From NCBI GenBank assembly GCA_003116875.1, contig BCKT01000002.1:1984001-2048000 (forward strand): a stretch of DNA of 64,000 bases, in the 5' to 3' direction. Each line of letters opens with the position of its first letter. Position 1 is the stretch's first letter. Made by a program: the position numbers and the translations under genes. The stretch comes from Takashimella koratensis (taxonomy: Eukaryota > Basidiomycota > Tremellomycetes > Trichosporonales > Tetragoniomycetaceae). Below, piece after piece: positions 11,001 through 23,378 of the stretch. Below the pieces are notes generated by a model that ran no database searches, was not told the origin of the DNA, and saw only the letters and a list, made by a program, of their open reading frames with translations.

Positions 11001-14000
11001 TCGCACAGAAGGAATATCTCCGACTCCGAGGAAGCACGATCAAGATCCAAGCTTGGTGGAGAGGAATCTTGGGTCGAAGGTTCGTCGAGGAAGTTAGAAA
11101 GACCACAGCCGCGATCAAGATTCAAAAGGTCGCAAGAGGGTATCTGGCAAGGAGCAAGTATCTGCAGACCCGAGAGGCGGTCGTCAAGATTCAGTCGGGT
11201 GAGTAAAGAGCATGAGTGGTGTGACGCCCGATCGAGAGGAGGTACTAATAGACGATTTAGCGATCCGAGGGCACCAGGCGAGGAAGCGATTGCTACAGGA
11301 TCGAACAGAATCGGCCGTGCTCACCTTGCAGAGCCTGTTCCGTGGTTTGTAAGTTGCTAGCCAACGAGTCTTGAAATGCGCAAAGCTGACCACGTTTGAC
11401 AGAGCCGTGCGAAAGCGCTCCAAGGGCGAGATCCGCAAAATCGTCGTCCTCCAATCCCACTGGCGTCGCAAGCTTGCCATCCGTGAGCTCCGGGGCCTCA
11501 AAACCGAGGCGAAATCTGCGTCCAAGTTCAAAGAGATCTCGTACCAGCTCGAGAACAAGGTCGTCGAGCTCACCAAGACCAACCAAAAGCGCGCTGCCGA
11601 GAACAAGAGCCTCAACGAGCGCCTCGCCGAGCTGGAAAAGGACTGTGCAGCGTGGCAGGCCAAGCACGAAGAGGCTCACGGTCGGTCCCGATTACTCGAG
11701 GCCGAGCTCGCCAAACCGACAGTCGCGCGCGCCGAGTTTGACGAGCTGCTCAATGTCAAGAACGAGACGGACGCCAAGTTGGCCGAAGCGGCGAAGAAGG
11801 TTGCCGAGCAAGAACGCGAGATCGCCAAGCTCACCGGCGAGCTGGAGAATGCCGTCCGTGATATGGAGGATAAACAGCGCGCTCTGGACGCATCGGTCGC
11901 CAAGACAATGGAGGACGCGTCGACGATCACAGCGCTCCGTCACGAGGTCGCGAGTCTCAAGGAACAGCTCAGCAGGGCGAACGCACTCAACGCGCTCACG
12001 AAGAACCAACGAGAGGTGCCAACGTCGCCTACCCTCGACCGAGGACTACGCGAGTTTGCAGCAAACATCCCTGGCGCCGTCGTGCCAACTGGCGGAGGAG
12101 GTGGGGGCGGGGGCGGCGGAGGTGGAGCAGGCGGAGCGGGTGGGAATGCTGGAGCCGGGGGCAACCGCCGTCGTGTTCGGCGGCACAGCACGACGGGCCA
12201 CGGTGCGATCCAGCATGCGCGGACTGGATCTCAAGACGACGTCGGGGCAGGCAAACGCGAACATTTGGCCAACCCTCGTGCGGTCTCGGTCATGTACGAC
12301 CAAGCTGCGGCGCTTCGACCTCGCGACTCGAACGGCCTGCCAACAGTCAGCGATAACTCGACCGACGAGATCATCCGCCTCCTCGACGATGAAGAGGGTC
12401 TAGACGAGGATGTATTAAAGGCTTTGATTGAGGACCTCAAGATCCCACAACCGAGTTTGCATAACCCGCCCCTAGCGAAGGAAGTCATCTTCCCAGCCCA
12501 TCTGATCAGTCTCGTCTCGAATGAAATGTGGAAGCTGGGGATGATCCCGGAGAGTGAAAGGTTCTTGGCGAACGTCATGCAGACGATTCAGAGCTACGTC
12601 ATGGTGAGTGCGGTGTGAACAGGAGGTTGGAAGAGCCGCGAGAATGGGGAGGGGTTTGAAGGTGGTGCCGGGAAGAAGGTGGGAGCGGGAGGAGTCTTGA
12701 CAGAGAATGCGATGGCTAACCCCCCGCAGTCGTTCAAGGGCGAGGACGTTATCCAGCCGGGTATCTTCTGGCTGTCCAACGTACAGGAGATCCTATCCTT
12801 TGTCTGCCTCGCCGAGTCGGATGCACAGCAAGGGATCGCTCCAGGTTTAGACGAAGGTGCTGGCCGCGAGCTCGATTGGGAAGCGTACGAGCGCCTTGTG
12901 GGTATCGTCAAACATGACCTCGACAGTCTCGAATACAACATCTACCATACCTGGATGCTGGAAGTCAAGAAGAAACTATCCAAAATGGTTATCCCGGCAT
13001 TAATCGAATCTCAATCGTTGCCAGGCTTCATCACCTCTGATGGATCGGGCCGAATGTTCTCCCGTATGATCGGGATGGGAGGGAACAATGCACCTACAGC
13101 GAGTATGGACGATATCCTCAATCTACTCAACAAGGTCTGGAAGTGCCTCAAGAGTTATTACATGGAGGAAAGCGTAATGCAGCAAGTGGTGACCGAGTTG
13201 CTCAAATTGATTGGAACAATTGCGTTCAATGATTTGATCATGCGGAGAAACTTTTGTTCTTGGAAGCGAGGTAAGTCTGGGCTACAGGGCAGGCGAGGAG
13301 GGGGAAAGAGGAGGGAGGGGAAGTAATGAGGCGTGGACACGGGACAATTGAGGGACATGCGCTGATTCACTCTCGCAGCGATGCAGATTCAGTACAACAT
13401 TACGCGTATCGAGGGTGAGTGATTTGGATAATTGCCAAGGAAAGAGTATTATCATTGACAATGCACAGAGTGGTGCAAGGCGCACGATATGCCAGAGGGG
13501 TTGTTGCAGCTCGAACACCTCATGCAGGCTACCAAGCTCTTACAGCTTAAGAAGGTGAGTCATCATCAATTCCTGCTCTACTTTTCTCTCGATAGTCGAA
13601 GAGGGCCAAGACCCCTCTGCTATGTCCTCCACAAGGCTAGTTAAAACACCTGCTAACACTCACTCTCACTCCCTAGGCGACACTCGGCGATATCGAGATT
13701 CTCTTCGACGTCTGCTGGATCCTCTCCCCTACTCAAATTCAAAAACTCATCTCTCAATACCACAACGCAGACTACGAAGCTCCCATCTCACCTGAGATCC
13801 TGAAGGCCGTGGCTGCCAGAGTCAAACCAGAGGATAAGTCGGATCAACTGTTGTTGCAAACAGAACAGGATGAAGTGGGACCGTATCAGATCCCTCAGCC
13901 GAGAGAGATCGCGGGACTTGAAACTTGTAAGTGATACAGGCTACGTCAGAGTGAGAGAGAGGGAGCGAGGGAGCGAGGTGGTGGATGGGTGTTAGAGGAC

Positions 14001-14114
14001 AGGAGGAGGAGTAGGAGTCATTTGAACCGTGGCTGACGACTCATGTCTCCCTTAGACGTCCCGGCATGGCTCAACGTACCCGTCGTGCGGCGGCTGGCAA
14101 CATTTGTCGCCTAA
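8008..14114 (+). CDS. MYO2: Class V myosin heavy chain
   Basis: Actin motor that carries vesicles and organelles to growth sites. Sixteen exons: 8008-8353, 8451-8515, 8574-8607, 8643-8811, 8875-9679, 9741-9830, 9869-9946, 9984-10702, 10777-11198, 11261-11348, 11403-12603, 12730-13270, 13379-13414, 13469-13554, 13677-13926, 14056-14114 (1662 aa). An N-terminal SH3-like region precedes the motor; the P-loop GERSGAGKT is at about 202-210, and switch and relay segments ([15 protein letters not shown]) are present. About six IQ motifs follow (IQxxxRG repeats), then a coiled coil, a Gly-rich/basic linker and a C-terminal dilute globular cargo domain. Intron 8608-8642 is only 35 nt. In Cryptococcus, MYO2 belongs to the MAT locus; here it is about 45 kb from STE3. 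Confidence 0.96.
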
Positions 14115-14672
14115 GCCCAGAGTAAAGTCAGGCATTTTCGTTGAAGAGTAGTACATTCCAGACGACGTAGAGACAACCAGAAATCGTTTTACTCTCTCTT
14201 TCTCTGCTTCACTTCGATTCATTGGCTTTCGTTCGTTTACTTTGGTAGGATCATCGTCTCGACATCGACGTGATCAAGCGTCGTGTGTCTGTTCTCCTTC
14301 ATCCAAGCGACGCTACCTCTCTTGCGTCATCTTCTTTTCACGACTTACCCACTGCCCTTGTCGCTCCCTACTCCGCCGTGCTTTTCTTACTCTTACTCCA
14401 TCTCCATCTCCACAGTCATACGAACCAGCGCAAAACTTGTAGAACTTGGCCGTCTCATCGATGTCACGCATTGCTTATTTGGTCTTGAGAGGGGACTCAT
14501 AGCGAACGTTGTTGCAAAAGGGGTAACAATGTCCTTCAGCAGTACCATATTGAGGATGCGATGAATGCATACACAGATGGTGTCTTGTGTCCTGTCCTGG
14601 CCTTTCACAAGCGAGACTAGTGAACCGAGTCAAGGTGGAGACTAAATATATAGCAACATGATCCTCTCGACT
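14115..14672. other. MYO2 / small membrane protein convergent 3' region
   Basis: A 558-base region between a + gene end and a - gene end. It should contain both 3'UTRs. Short pyrimidine-rich frames on + have no family signature. No RNA gene seen. Confidence 0.5.
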
Positions 14673-15197
14673 TTAGAAGAAACCCCTCCCTGGTCCTCCT
14701 CGATTCATCAACTCATACTCATCCATTCTGAATGCTGCACCCGTCCCTCCTGTCCCCGATCCTCCTGTGACTCCATCCACCTCTGGCCGTCCCATATCAT
14801 CCATCTCGTACCCATACCCATACCCGCCCGTTTCCGAGTACACCCCTCGATCTCGACCCCGACCCCTCCGCGCCTCCCCGAGTCCGGATCCTGTACCGCG
14901 TGAAGGACGGGAAGATGGAGGTCGGGAAGTAACGAGAGCTTGCCATAGATCTGAAGAGCGGATTTCGAGGCCCAGACAGGTGGATAGGAAACACCAGATG
15001 AGCGCAGCGAAACTGGGAACACGAAGAGAGAGAAAGTTAGCTACAGATCGAAGAACAAGGTATGAGAGACTAGGTAAGAGATGAGGAGATGAAAACAGAG
15101 CATACGTAAAATAGATGTTATGAGATGGAAAGAGAAGGATAACAACTTACACGAAGAAGAAGACGAAGAGACCAAAGATGAACAGTGACTCGTCCAT
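14673..15197 (-). CDS. Small single-span membrane protein, hypothetical
   Basis: Two exons, 15151-15197 and 14673-15012, joined by a 138-nt GT-AG intron, give 128 residues. The first 28 or so residues are almost wholly hydrophobic/aromatic (MDESLFIFGLFVFFF, then FAALIWCFL), so one transmembrane or signal-anchor segment is expected, followed by a soluble Gly/Arg/Tyr/Ser-rich tail ending GRGFF. I recognise no family. The reading frame crosses the splice junction cleanly, and the stop lies just after a patterned Gly/Asp/Tyr tail, which supports a real gene. An in-frame extension upstream of the chosen Met exists (to about 15356), but a start at the hydrophobic segment is more likely. Divergent from TSR1. 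Confidence 0.6.
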
Positions 15198-15556
15198 CTT
15201 GCAAGTTCCTACTACGCGATGCAGGTGATCGAGTCGTGGGCTGGTTCCGTTCTCGGTATGATCGCTCGCCACTCCAGTACTTTTGACCGAGCTACTTGGC
15301 CTGCGATGAGCGAGATGGTGGTGCTGGTGATGTAGAGGAGGGGTCGAAGATGTCAATTGCCAGTCGTTCCTTCTGGGTCATCCACGTGATTGCCGCGTGT
15401 CTCTCACGTGGCCGGGTGTAAGGTGCTTTTTCCAAAAATTTTGAATTACTGAACATGCTCTCTCGTCGTTGACATTAACACCAACATACACCTTTACCCT
15501 ACCCATCTCTGTACTCTGTCAAGCTCACGAGTACAACAACATAGACAGCAGACACT
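15198..15556. promoter_or_regulatory. Divergent promoter of TSR1 and the small membrane-protein gene
   Basis: A 359-base divergent spacer. It contains two perfect CACGTG E-boxes 22 bases apart (15383-15388 and 15405-15410), roughly central, so they could serve either gene. CA-rich leader sequence precedes the TSR1 start. Confidence 0.5.
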
Positions 15557-18500
15557 ATGGCAGGGCACTCCCACCGCCCTACGCTCAAGCAGGTTCGTTT
15601 CTGGTCCTCCTCCAACCCTTGACTGTGTCGCTGACCCCCAACCGTGTCTCGCTCACTCCTTCCTGAATGACAACTTTGCCCGAAAATAGAGCAACAAGGG
15701 CTTCAAGTCCAAGCACGCGTCCAAGGGTGCTCTCAAAGCCGCTGCTAAAGGTTAGCAAAATCATCGTTCTTTTCGTGTGAACCCCTGCCCCCCTGTGTCC
15801 GCGCAAGTCAGTTATACTTACACTACCCTAGGCAAAGTCGGGTCCTCTCCTGCCCCGGGAGGCAAGTCGCAAAAGAGCGTCGAGGCGGGATCCAAGAAGG
15901 CTCGGCTACACAAGCAGGCTCAGATCCGAGACGCCAAGCGAAAGGTCGTTGGCGGGGATCAAAAATTCTTCTCTACAAGCAGTGGAGGTGGTGAGCTTGC
16001 TTCCCTCGCTTCCTTACTTGTCATTTCAGATGACGACTAACTCGTTACGCTAAAGGAAACGTTCCTCGAATCGTCTCGGTCGTCCCACTCGTCCCGTCCC
16101 TCTCATCCAAGCGATTCCTACTCAACATCCTCCCATCCCTTGGCCTTCCCGACGCCGAGCTCGAGAGTATCTCATCCACCATTTCCGAAGTCGGAACGTA
16201 CCTTATCCGTGCGCCACGGTTCAAGACTTCGCTGCAGATCAACCTCCTGCCTCCACTGGCAGTGTACCAGACCCTCGACGCCGCGCTGGTCAGCGACTAC
16301 GTCGTGTTGCTCCTCAGTAGCGTGGACGAGGTGCAGCTTGAGGGCGAGGCGGTGTTGCGTTGTCTCCAGGGCCAAGCGGGCGGGGTCGAGATCGTCCCTT
16401 GCGTTCAGGTAAGCAAAAGCAATACTCTTGACTATGCGGTGAAGCGTGCATGTAGATGACGATGATATAGGCACCCGAGTCTCAACCCATCACCCCGTCG
16501 ACTAAACAGCTCATCCACAAATCCCTACTCTCGTTTACACGATACTTTTACCCCGAGGCAAGCAAGATCCACTCGTCGGATACACCCAACGAGGCGGCGC
16601 TGTTGGCGCGTGCGCTGAGCGAGGCTGCTCCGGGAGGGACACGCAGCGGAGACGGTCGCGCCTACCTCGTTGCTGAGGGAGCAGGTGCGGTGCGGTGGGA
16701 GGCTGGGCCCTCCCAGGATGGAGAGGAGATAAAGGGTCGATTGCAAGTCACAGGGACAGTGCGAGGGGGGCGGTTGAGCGCAGATAGGCTGGTTCACGTC
16801 CCTGGACTTGGAGATTTCCAGGTGGAATCGGTAAGTCCAAGGTGGTTGAGTGAGGGAAAGGCGATAGCTAAGAATTTCTGGCAGATCTCCGCTGCCCCGC
16901 CGTCGGCCTTGACTCTCGCGCAACGACCACACCAGGTCGCATCTGCTATGACGGTTGACACCTCGTCTGCGCCGCTTTCGGTCCCGAGCGAAGACGCCGA
17001 CGACCTGACATCGACCAACGTGCCTGACCTGCTACTGAATGAGCAGACATGGCCGACGGAGGAAGAGATGGCGCATGGCGCCGCGGCGTTCGGCGAGGCT
17101 GAGGAGGGGGAGAAGAAGAGGGTCAAGAGAGTTCCAAAGGGGACGAGCGCATATCAGGCTGCGTGGATCATCGATGATGAGGATGAGGATGATGAGGACG
17201 ATGACGAAGATGAGGATGAGGATGACGAGGATATGGAGATGGATGGGGAGGAAGGAGAGGAGGAAGAGGAGGAAGAGCTCGAGGACGCAGAAGAGATGGA
17301 GGAGATCGAGATGGATGCGCGGAGAGAGGATCACCGAGACCTCGATGTGGATCAGGAAGAGGAGCAGTAAGTGAAATCTAACCCAGTCATCTCTCTTGTC
17401 CCTTGCCTTGCCTTGTGAATCGACTCTGAACGATTTTTTTTTTTAACTCAGGTACGCGGAATACCTTCGAGAACGAGAACGAGCCGCACAGGAAGATATG
17501 ATCTTCCCAGACGAAATTGATACCCCTCGTCACATCTCGGCCCGAACTCGGTTCCAGAGATACCGAGGGCTTAAATCGTTCCGTACTTCGCCGTGGGATC
17601 CGTATGAGGCTTTGCCGCTGGAGTACGGAGAGATCTTCCAGTTTGAGAATTTCTTGGCGACAAAGAAGAGGGTGGAACGAGAGGCGAGGGAGCAAGGTGT
17701 TCAGGTAAGTTCTTGGGACTCGTCAAGCTGTGTGTAACACGAAATAGAAGACGATTGGAGTAAAGCTGATACTTGGTTTGTAGCCCGGAACACGAGTCGT
17801 CGTTATTCTCCAGGACGTCTCGAGCACCGTGGCCAACACCATCGACCCGTCGGCACCGTTCATTCTCCACGGGCTGATGCAGCACGAGCACAAGCAGTCG
17901 GTCCTGCATTTTGTCGTTCAGCGGAATACCGAGTTTGCCGAGCCCGTTCGCGCAAAGGTAGGTCATGATGTCAATCTCTCCATCCACTCTGACTCGGTTG
18001 CTCATCGCCACCGCAGGAACCTTTGGTGCTTTGTGTCGGGCCACGGCGGTATACTATCCGCCCTCTGTATTCGCAACACGTCCGAGGTGGCGGCAAGGGA
18101 GTAAACAATGTCCACAAGAGTGAAAAATTCTTGCGACCGGGTACAGCGACGGTAGCGACGACATTTGGGCCTGTTTGTTTCGGCAAGGCCCCTTGCCTCC
18201 TCTTGCGACAGGAGCCTTCCGGCCGTGAGTCTCTCCTCCACCGACTTTACGCTACACCCATGAGTTTGAATCAACTTTGTACTAACCTTACACTTTCTGC
18301 AGCGCCCAGCCTTGTAGCGATGGGCAGCTTCCTCTCCGCCGATCCGACACGTATCATCTCCAAACGTATCATTCTCACCGGTCACCCATTCAAAGTTCAC
18401 AAGAAAACAGCGACGATTCGATACATGTTCTTTGATCGTGACGATGTCGATTATTTCAAGTCGGTCGAGTTACATACCAAATATGGCAAGATTGGACATA

Positions 18501-18783
18501 TCAGTGAAGCTTTGGGAACCCATGGTTATTTCAAAGCACACTTTGATTCACCGATTCAACAGATGGATACGGTTTGTATGAATTTGTATAAACGACAGTT
18601 CCCCAAGGTGAGTTTCCATGGCTAAGAGACATGGCACAGCGAACCAGGCGAGGCAAGGCGAATTGCGCTGGTCGCTGCCAAGAGGTGAAGTAAGGCTGAC
18701 TTGATTTGCAGTGGTCTGAGGAGTTTACGGCGCCACGACCCGCAGCTGTCGTGGCCAAAGACACCGATATGGAGATCGAGTAA
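15557..18783 (+). CDS. TSR1: Ribosome maturation factor Tsr1
   Basis: GTPase-like protein (related to Bms1 but catalytically inactive) needed for late 40S subunit assembly and 20S pre-rRNA processing. Exons: 15557-15592, 15690-15750, 15832-15990, 16056-16408, 16471-16830, 16885-17366, 17452-17704, 17784-17957, 18017-18224, 18303-18607, 18712-18783 (820 aa; yeast Tsr1 is 788). Features in order: basic start with HRPTLKQ and [16 protein letters not shown]2CN-type middle; a long Asp/Glu run (about residues 445-520); and a C-terminal DUF663 region with [25 protein letters not shown] and [13 protein letters not shown]. Intron 18225-18302 is 78 nt and stop-free in frame, so its retention would add 26 residues. 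Only the first exon and two of the introns are very short. Confidence 0.95.
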
Positions 18784-19392
18784 AGCCTGGCTCGGGTCAA
18801 ACGGCTGTGGCGGGGATTCGCAGCGCAGGGTTTTAGTTAGACGTCATTGTTCTTCTCTGTATGCATGAAGTGCAGATTGTACCGTAGACCACCGAGCGCT
18901 GCGTTTAGTAACCACGAAGAGTAATACGGGCTGTTTCAGACACAATGAGAGGAAAGGAGGATCCAAGATGTGAGACTGGTGTTGCCTAGAGTATGTAGGT
19001 TGCGGCTACTTTTGGTGGTTCAAGAATTTGCAAAAAATAAATTACAGTACCGAGCCACGATTCATTCATTTGTTGACTTTACACTTACCACCACCCACCA
19101 CCGCCTCGCAGTCGACGAGCTCGAACCGACTTCTATCAATCTCCAACGCCCAATTCTGCGCTTAAATCGAGCTGAGCTGCACCTTGGCACATTGGCAGCT
19201 CGCGATTGGATCAAATCTCGAGCGCAGAGCTCACACATGCACTCTGGTCGCGGATGCGGAGATAGTATCGACCGAGTCTTCAATCTTCCCTCTCGTCTTC
19301 CTCTCTCCCCCTCAATCCTTCCTCGCCCCTTCTCTCTACCCCTTCCTATCCTCTCCGTCCCGCCTTGATACCATCCCTCGGGCCACCTCTTC
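18784..19392 (+). other. TSR1-MDM12 intergenic region
   Basis: A 609-base spacer between co-directional genes. An AT-rich stretch (about 19025-19085) lies about 310-370 bases before the MDM12 start, and the last 130 bases are pyrimidine-rich, as for other leaders here. No gene or RNA recognised. Confidence 0.45.
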
Positions 19393-21126
19393 ATGTCAAT
19401 CGACATTGACTGGTCCCTACTCTCCTCTCCATCCCCTTCCTCCCTCTCCTCATCCCTCATCGACGCTCTCAACTCTGGCCTCAACTCATCATCCCGCCCC
19501 TCCTTTCTCGGCCCCATCACCGTCACCTCTTTCGATTTCGGCACTGTTGGCCCGGACGTGGAGATCCGGGATATTCGGGACGTATGGCGCGCGTTTGATG
19601 AGGGCGACAAGGATGATGAGGATGGGGACGAGGATGGGGATGGGGATGGGGAAGACAGGGGAGGAGGGTTGCAGGATGATGGAGTAGCAGGAGGGTTGGA
19701 GGAGGACGAGAATAGGTTTGAGAGGAGTGGAAGGTGGCGCGGAGGTGTAAGTGCAGGGGCAGGAGGTGAGAGGAGAGCGGTGTCTGGACCCGCAGCGAAT
19801 GGGGCCAGTCGGTCTGGGCGAGCAGGGGCGAGTTCAAGAAGCCATTACAGTGACGGGTTCAGCAACAACTACTTTGTGGGCGGAGGAGATCCTCGTGCCG
19901 GTCCGTCATCGTCTGCATCCTCGATCCGGCGATCGCAATCACAGCACTCGATGCCGGCCCCTCGTCAGGCCTCAAGGCGGCGGTACGCTCCTGCCCCTGC
20001 GGCGGTGGACGAGGCGCCCGAGGACGAGGAGGGGTACGAGTTCATCGAGCGGCCCGGGGCGGACGGTATGAGAGATCCCGCAAGCCTCGACGAGCACGGT
20101 GGGGTCGGGGAAGGACGATGTGGCGGTGGCGCGGATATGGCCGGGTTTGGAGAAGGCGGGGAGGAAGAGAGTGTGTTCTCGGGTCTTGCAAGTCCACGAC
20201 CAAGCGCGGCGGCGGTCGGACTAGGCGTCGGCGGTCTGGCGCTCGCCCTAGGCCGCAGCCGTGTGGGCGTAGGCATGGGTATCGGCGGAGTCGGCCTAGG
20301 CGGTCTTGTCCGGCCTTCTTCATCACGTTCTCTTTCGATCCCAAGGTCTTATTCCCTCCCACCTTCTTACTCACCATTACCACCTCGGGACACTCCTGCT
20401 CGGGTGACACACGTCACGCACGCGCCGCCTCCCCACCTCGACGCGGACCTCAAAGCTTCCCGGCGCCACTCGTACCGCTCGCACACGCAGACTCACACCC
20501 ATACTCACAACCGACCCCTCTCACCAATCTCTTCCCCGCCCCTCTCGCCTCCCGCTCGCCCGCGCGGTCTCGGCCTCCCACCAGCGACGGACAACCCGAT
20601 TCCTTCTGTTCAACTCCACGTACACGTCTCGCACTCCCCCAACTTGGTGATCACCCTCCTCACGTCGTTGCAGGTCAACTATCCGTCGAGCCTGTTCATG
20701 ACGCTCCCTCTCAAACTGAGCATCACGGGTCTCACCGTCTGCGCCGACTTTGTGATCGCGTACTCGGGAAGTCGGAACCGCATGCACCTTACGATCGTGG
20801 ACGACGAGCAGGTCGTGACTCCAGGCGGGGGTGGCGGTGGCGGTGGTGGGGGAGCTGGGACAAGCGGCACAGGTGCTGGCAGCCGTAGCGTTAGTGCAAG
20901 CTCCACGGGCCCAAGCCCAGGAGGCAACACCTTTGGAGGTACCGGTCAAACTTTACCCATCGGTCAACGTCTATTGCCCAACCTTCATATCGAGAGCGAA
21001 ATCGGACACGCTGACGCTCACGTCCTCCGTAACGTCGGCAAAGTCGAACGCTTCATTGCGGACGTCGTAAGGAAGACGATTGTGGACGAGCTAGTGTTTC
21101 CGAATTTCTACACCATCGCATTGTAG
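19393..21126 (+). CDS. MDM12: ERMES subunit Mdm12
   Basis: Lipid-transfer component of the ER-mitochondria encounter structure, working with Mmm1, Mdm34 and Mdm10. A single exon of 577 codons, without introns, unusual in this window. The SMP domain is split by a large insertion: the N-terminal part (MSIDIDWSLL, then VTSFDFGTVGPDVEIRDI) is typical of Mdm12, and the C-terminal part runs from LHVHVSHSPNLVITLL to the end (LPNLHIESEIG, KVERFIADVVRKTI). Between them, about residues 80-400 are low-complexity Asp/Glu, Gly, Ser and Pro with a short HTHTH tract. A Gly-run insert also interrupts the C-terminal half. The start is set by the conserved N-terminus. Converges on NOG2. Confidence 0.93.
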   Translation: MSIDIDWSLLSSPSPSSLSSSLIDALNSGLNSSSRPSFLGPITVTSFDFGTVGPDVEIRDIRDVWRAFDEGDKDDEDGDEDGDGDGEDRGGGLQDDGVAGGLEEDENRFERSGRWRGGVSAGAGGERRAVSGPAANGASRSGRAGASSRSHYSDGFSNNYFVGGGDPRAGPSSSASSIRRSQSQHSMPAPRQASRRRYAPAPAAVDEAPEDEEGYEFIERPGADGMRDPASLDEHGGVGEGRCGGGADMAGFGEGGEEESVFSGLASPRPSAAAVGLGVGGLALALGRSRVGVGMGIGGVGLGGLVRPSSSRSLSIPRSYSLPPSYSPLPPRDTPARVTHVTHAPPPHLDADLKASRRHSYRSHTQTHTHTHNRPLSPISSPPLSPPARPRGLGLPPATDNPIPSVQLHVHVSHSPNLVITLLTSLQVNYPSSLFMTLPLKLSITGLTVCADFVIAYSGSRNRMHLTIVDDEQVVTPGGGGGGGGGGAGTSGTGAGSRSVSASSTGPSPGGNTFGGTGQTLPIGQRLLPNLHIESEIGHADAHVLRNVGKVERFIADVVRKTIVDELVFPNFYTIAL

Positions 21127-21605
21127 TTGGGGCGGAGATGCGTTGGGGTCTGCGTATAGGGAAGTGCGAAGTAAGGAAGTGGAGGAGATGAGAGGAGGCG
21201 GTAGATGGTAGGGCCAGCAGGATCTGGTAAGCTTTGCTTTCGGGGTAGAAGTAGCTAGAATCAGATTGATCGTATACACCAGTCATATTCGTGAAGAGTC
21301 CATTCAATAATGCATGTTACTTCCCATCCATCCTCTTGATCTGATCAGATCCCTTGCCTCCATCGCGTTATTGGTTCGTCCTCTTCTTCAAGCCGGCCGC
21401 GCCGTTAACTGGGTTCCGATAGTCCAAGGGCGTTTCATGTCATACACTGAGATGCATGATACAACATAACAAAGCAGCAGAACCACGTAACGAGCCAACA
21501 GAAGACGAACTTGAGCCAAAGTGCTTCGGAGTAAGACAATTCTACGCAAAGCTTTATAAACCTCAAAGGCTTTTAGGCTGTCTTGCCTGAGATCCAAGCC
21601 CCAGC
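21127..21605. other. MDM12 / NOG2 convergent 3' region
   Basis: A 479-base region between two converging genes that should hold both 3'UTRs. No coding signal or RNA gene seen. Confidence 0.5.
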
Positions 21606-23302
21606 TCATCGCTTTCGCTTCATCTTCATTCCGCTCGCCAACCCACGGGCAACCGCGCGCTCACGCTCCCTTGAGCTCGAGCTCTTCGGCACCTTCCTAT
21701 CCCGGTTCCTGTTTTTCACGTTCTATAAGAACCAACAAGGTCAGCTCAGGCTCTATATTCCCAAATGACAGGGGGCTTGGACTTACGGCAGTGGTGTAGA
21801 AGTTTGTGGCTTTTCGCTTGTTGGTCGTCATGCGTTTATCCTTGGCCGCAGTGGAAGTGTTGGCCTCCTCTTCATCGTCATCGACTTCCTCGGCATCCTC
21901 GTCCTCATCCTCGTCCTCATCGTCATCCTCCTCCTCCTCCGCAGCCGCGGATGTCTTGGCCTTCTTCGAAGGTCCCGCATCGCCCGGGAAGACGTCCTCC
22001 CAAGCGAGTTCCTCGTCGGCGCCGTCAACCTCTTCACCCTCTCCCGCCTCCTCCTCCTCGTCAACTTCCTCATCCTCCTCCTCGTCTTCCTCATCCTCTT
22101 CGTCCTCATCTTCATCTTCATCCTCCTCACCCATCTCAACATCGTCCTCATCGTCCTCCACAACGACATCGTCCTTTGCAAACTTGGTCGTGGTCACAAT
22201 CTTCCTAATCGGCTGTTCGACGCCCTTGACCCTCTTCTCACCCAAGATCTTGCCCAGCGCACGTTCCTGTGACTCCATGATCTCGCGCGTCGACTCGTCG
22301 ACCTCTGTGATCGCCTCGGTTTCGGCCTCTCCGCCCTCTGCAGCAGGGGGTTTCGCGGCCTTGGCGTCGCCCTCGGGACGGGAAGGGGGAGGAACGAAGA
22401 ATGGGATTTTCCCACGGATCCAATCGTTCAGAACCATCTTCGCCGCTGCCTCCTGATCAGGTTCACCACCCTTGAGGAGCTTGCCCGATTTCTTCGCAAT
22501 CGCCGAAAGGAGCACGGTCGCGCCTTCTTCGCCGTGCCACCCTCCCTCACGCGGTGCAAGGTCGTAAGTTCGCGACATGTACTCCTGCCTCACGCGCTCG
22601 AGTAGCTCGGGGATATGCTCGGCCGGAGTCGCAAGGTTCTCCACACGCACAACGCCCTTGAGCACCGTATCCGTGTCCGAGTCCTTGGCGGATACCGGCA
22701 CGATCCCAGGGCAGTCGATAAGGTAGATTCGACGCATGAGAGTAATGTATTGCCAGATCTTGGTCTCGCCTGGAATTGGAGCGACGGTGCACACTTTCTT
22801 CTTCTTGAGCGTGTTAATGATGCTCGATTTGCCGACGTTGGGGTAACCGATGAAACCGACCGAAATCTGTTTCTTGTCCGAGTGAAGAACGGAGAATTGG
22901 CGGAGAAGCTGGATGAGAGAACCTTTACCAAACGAGTTGTTGATTGATGCATGAAACGCAATCGTCGGCGCGGAGAGCGACAGATGCTTGACCCAGCGAG
23001 CCTAATGAGAGTTAGCCACGTCGCCGAAAACGGGGATACCTCTCTCCAATGCTTAAGATGTTTGACTCAAAACCATGCGGTGCGAGGAAAGTTGTCTTTC
23101 GAATGAAAGAGCCTCGGTATCTCAACTCAATTTGGGTCGGCGCCTAACCTCCTGAGACCCTCACCATCGTCCAAAACGGACAAAACGGCTTTTTGGCCTG
23201 CCACAGAACCCCAAGACGGGGCGAGCAGGTGGGACACAAGTCGGAGGTAGGACTTTGTTCTTCCACTCTCGTAACGGTCCATACGCGTGTCCTTGAAAGA
23301 GT

Positions 23303-23378
<76 letters not shown>

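Noticed and set aside
21806..22456. 216-codon Ser-rich frame on plus inside NOG2
   Set aside because: Antisense of the Asp/Glu codon run in NOG2.
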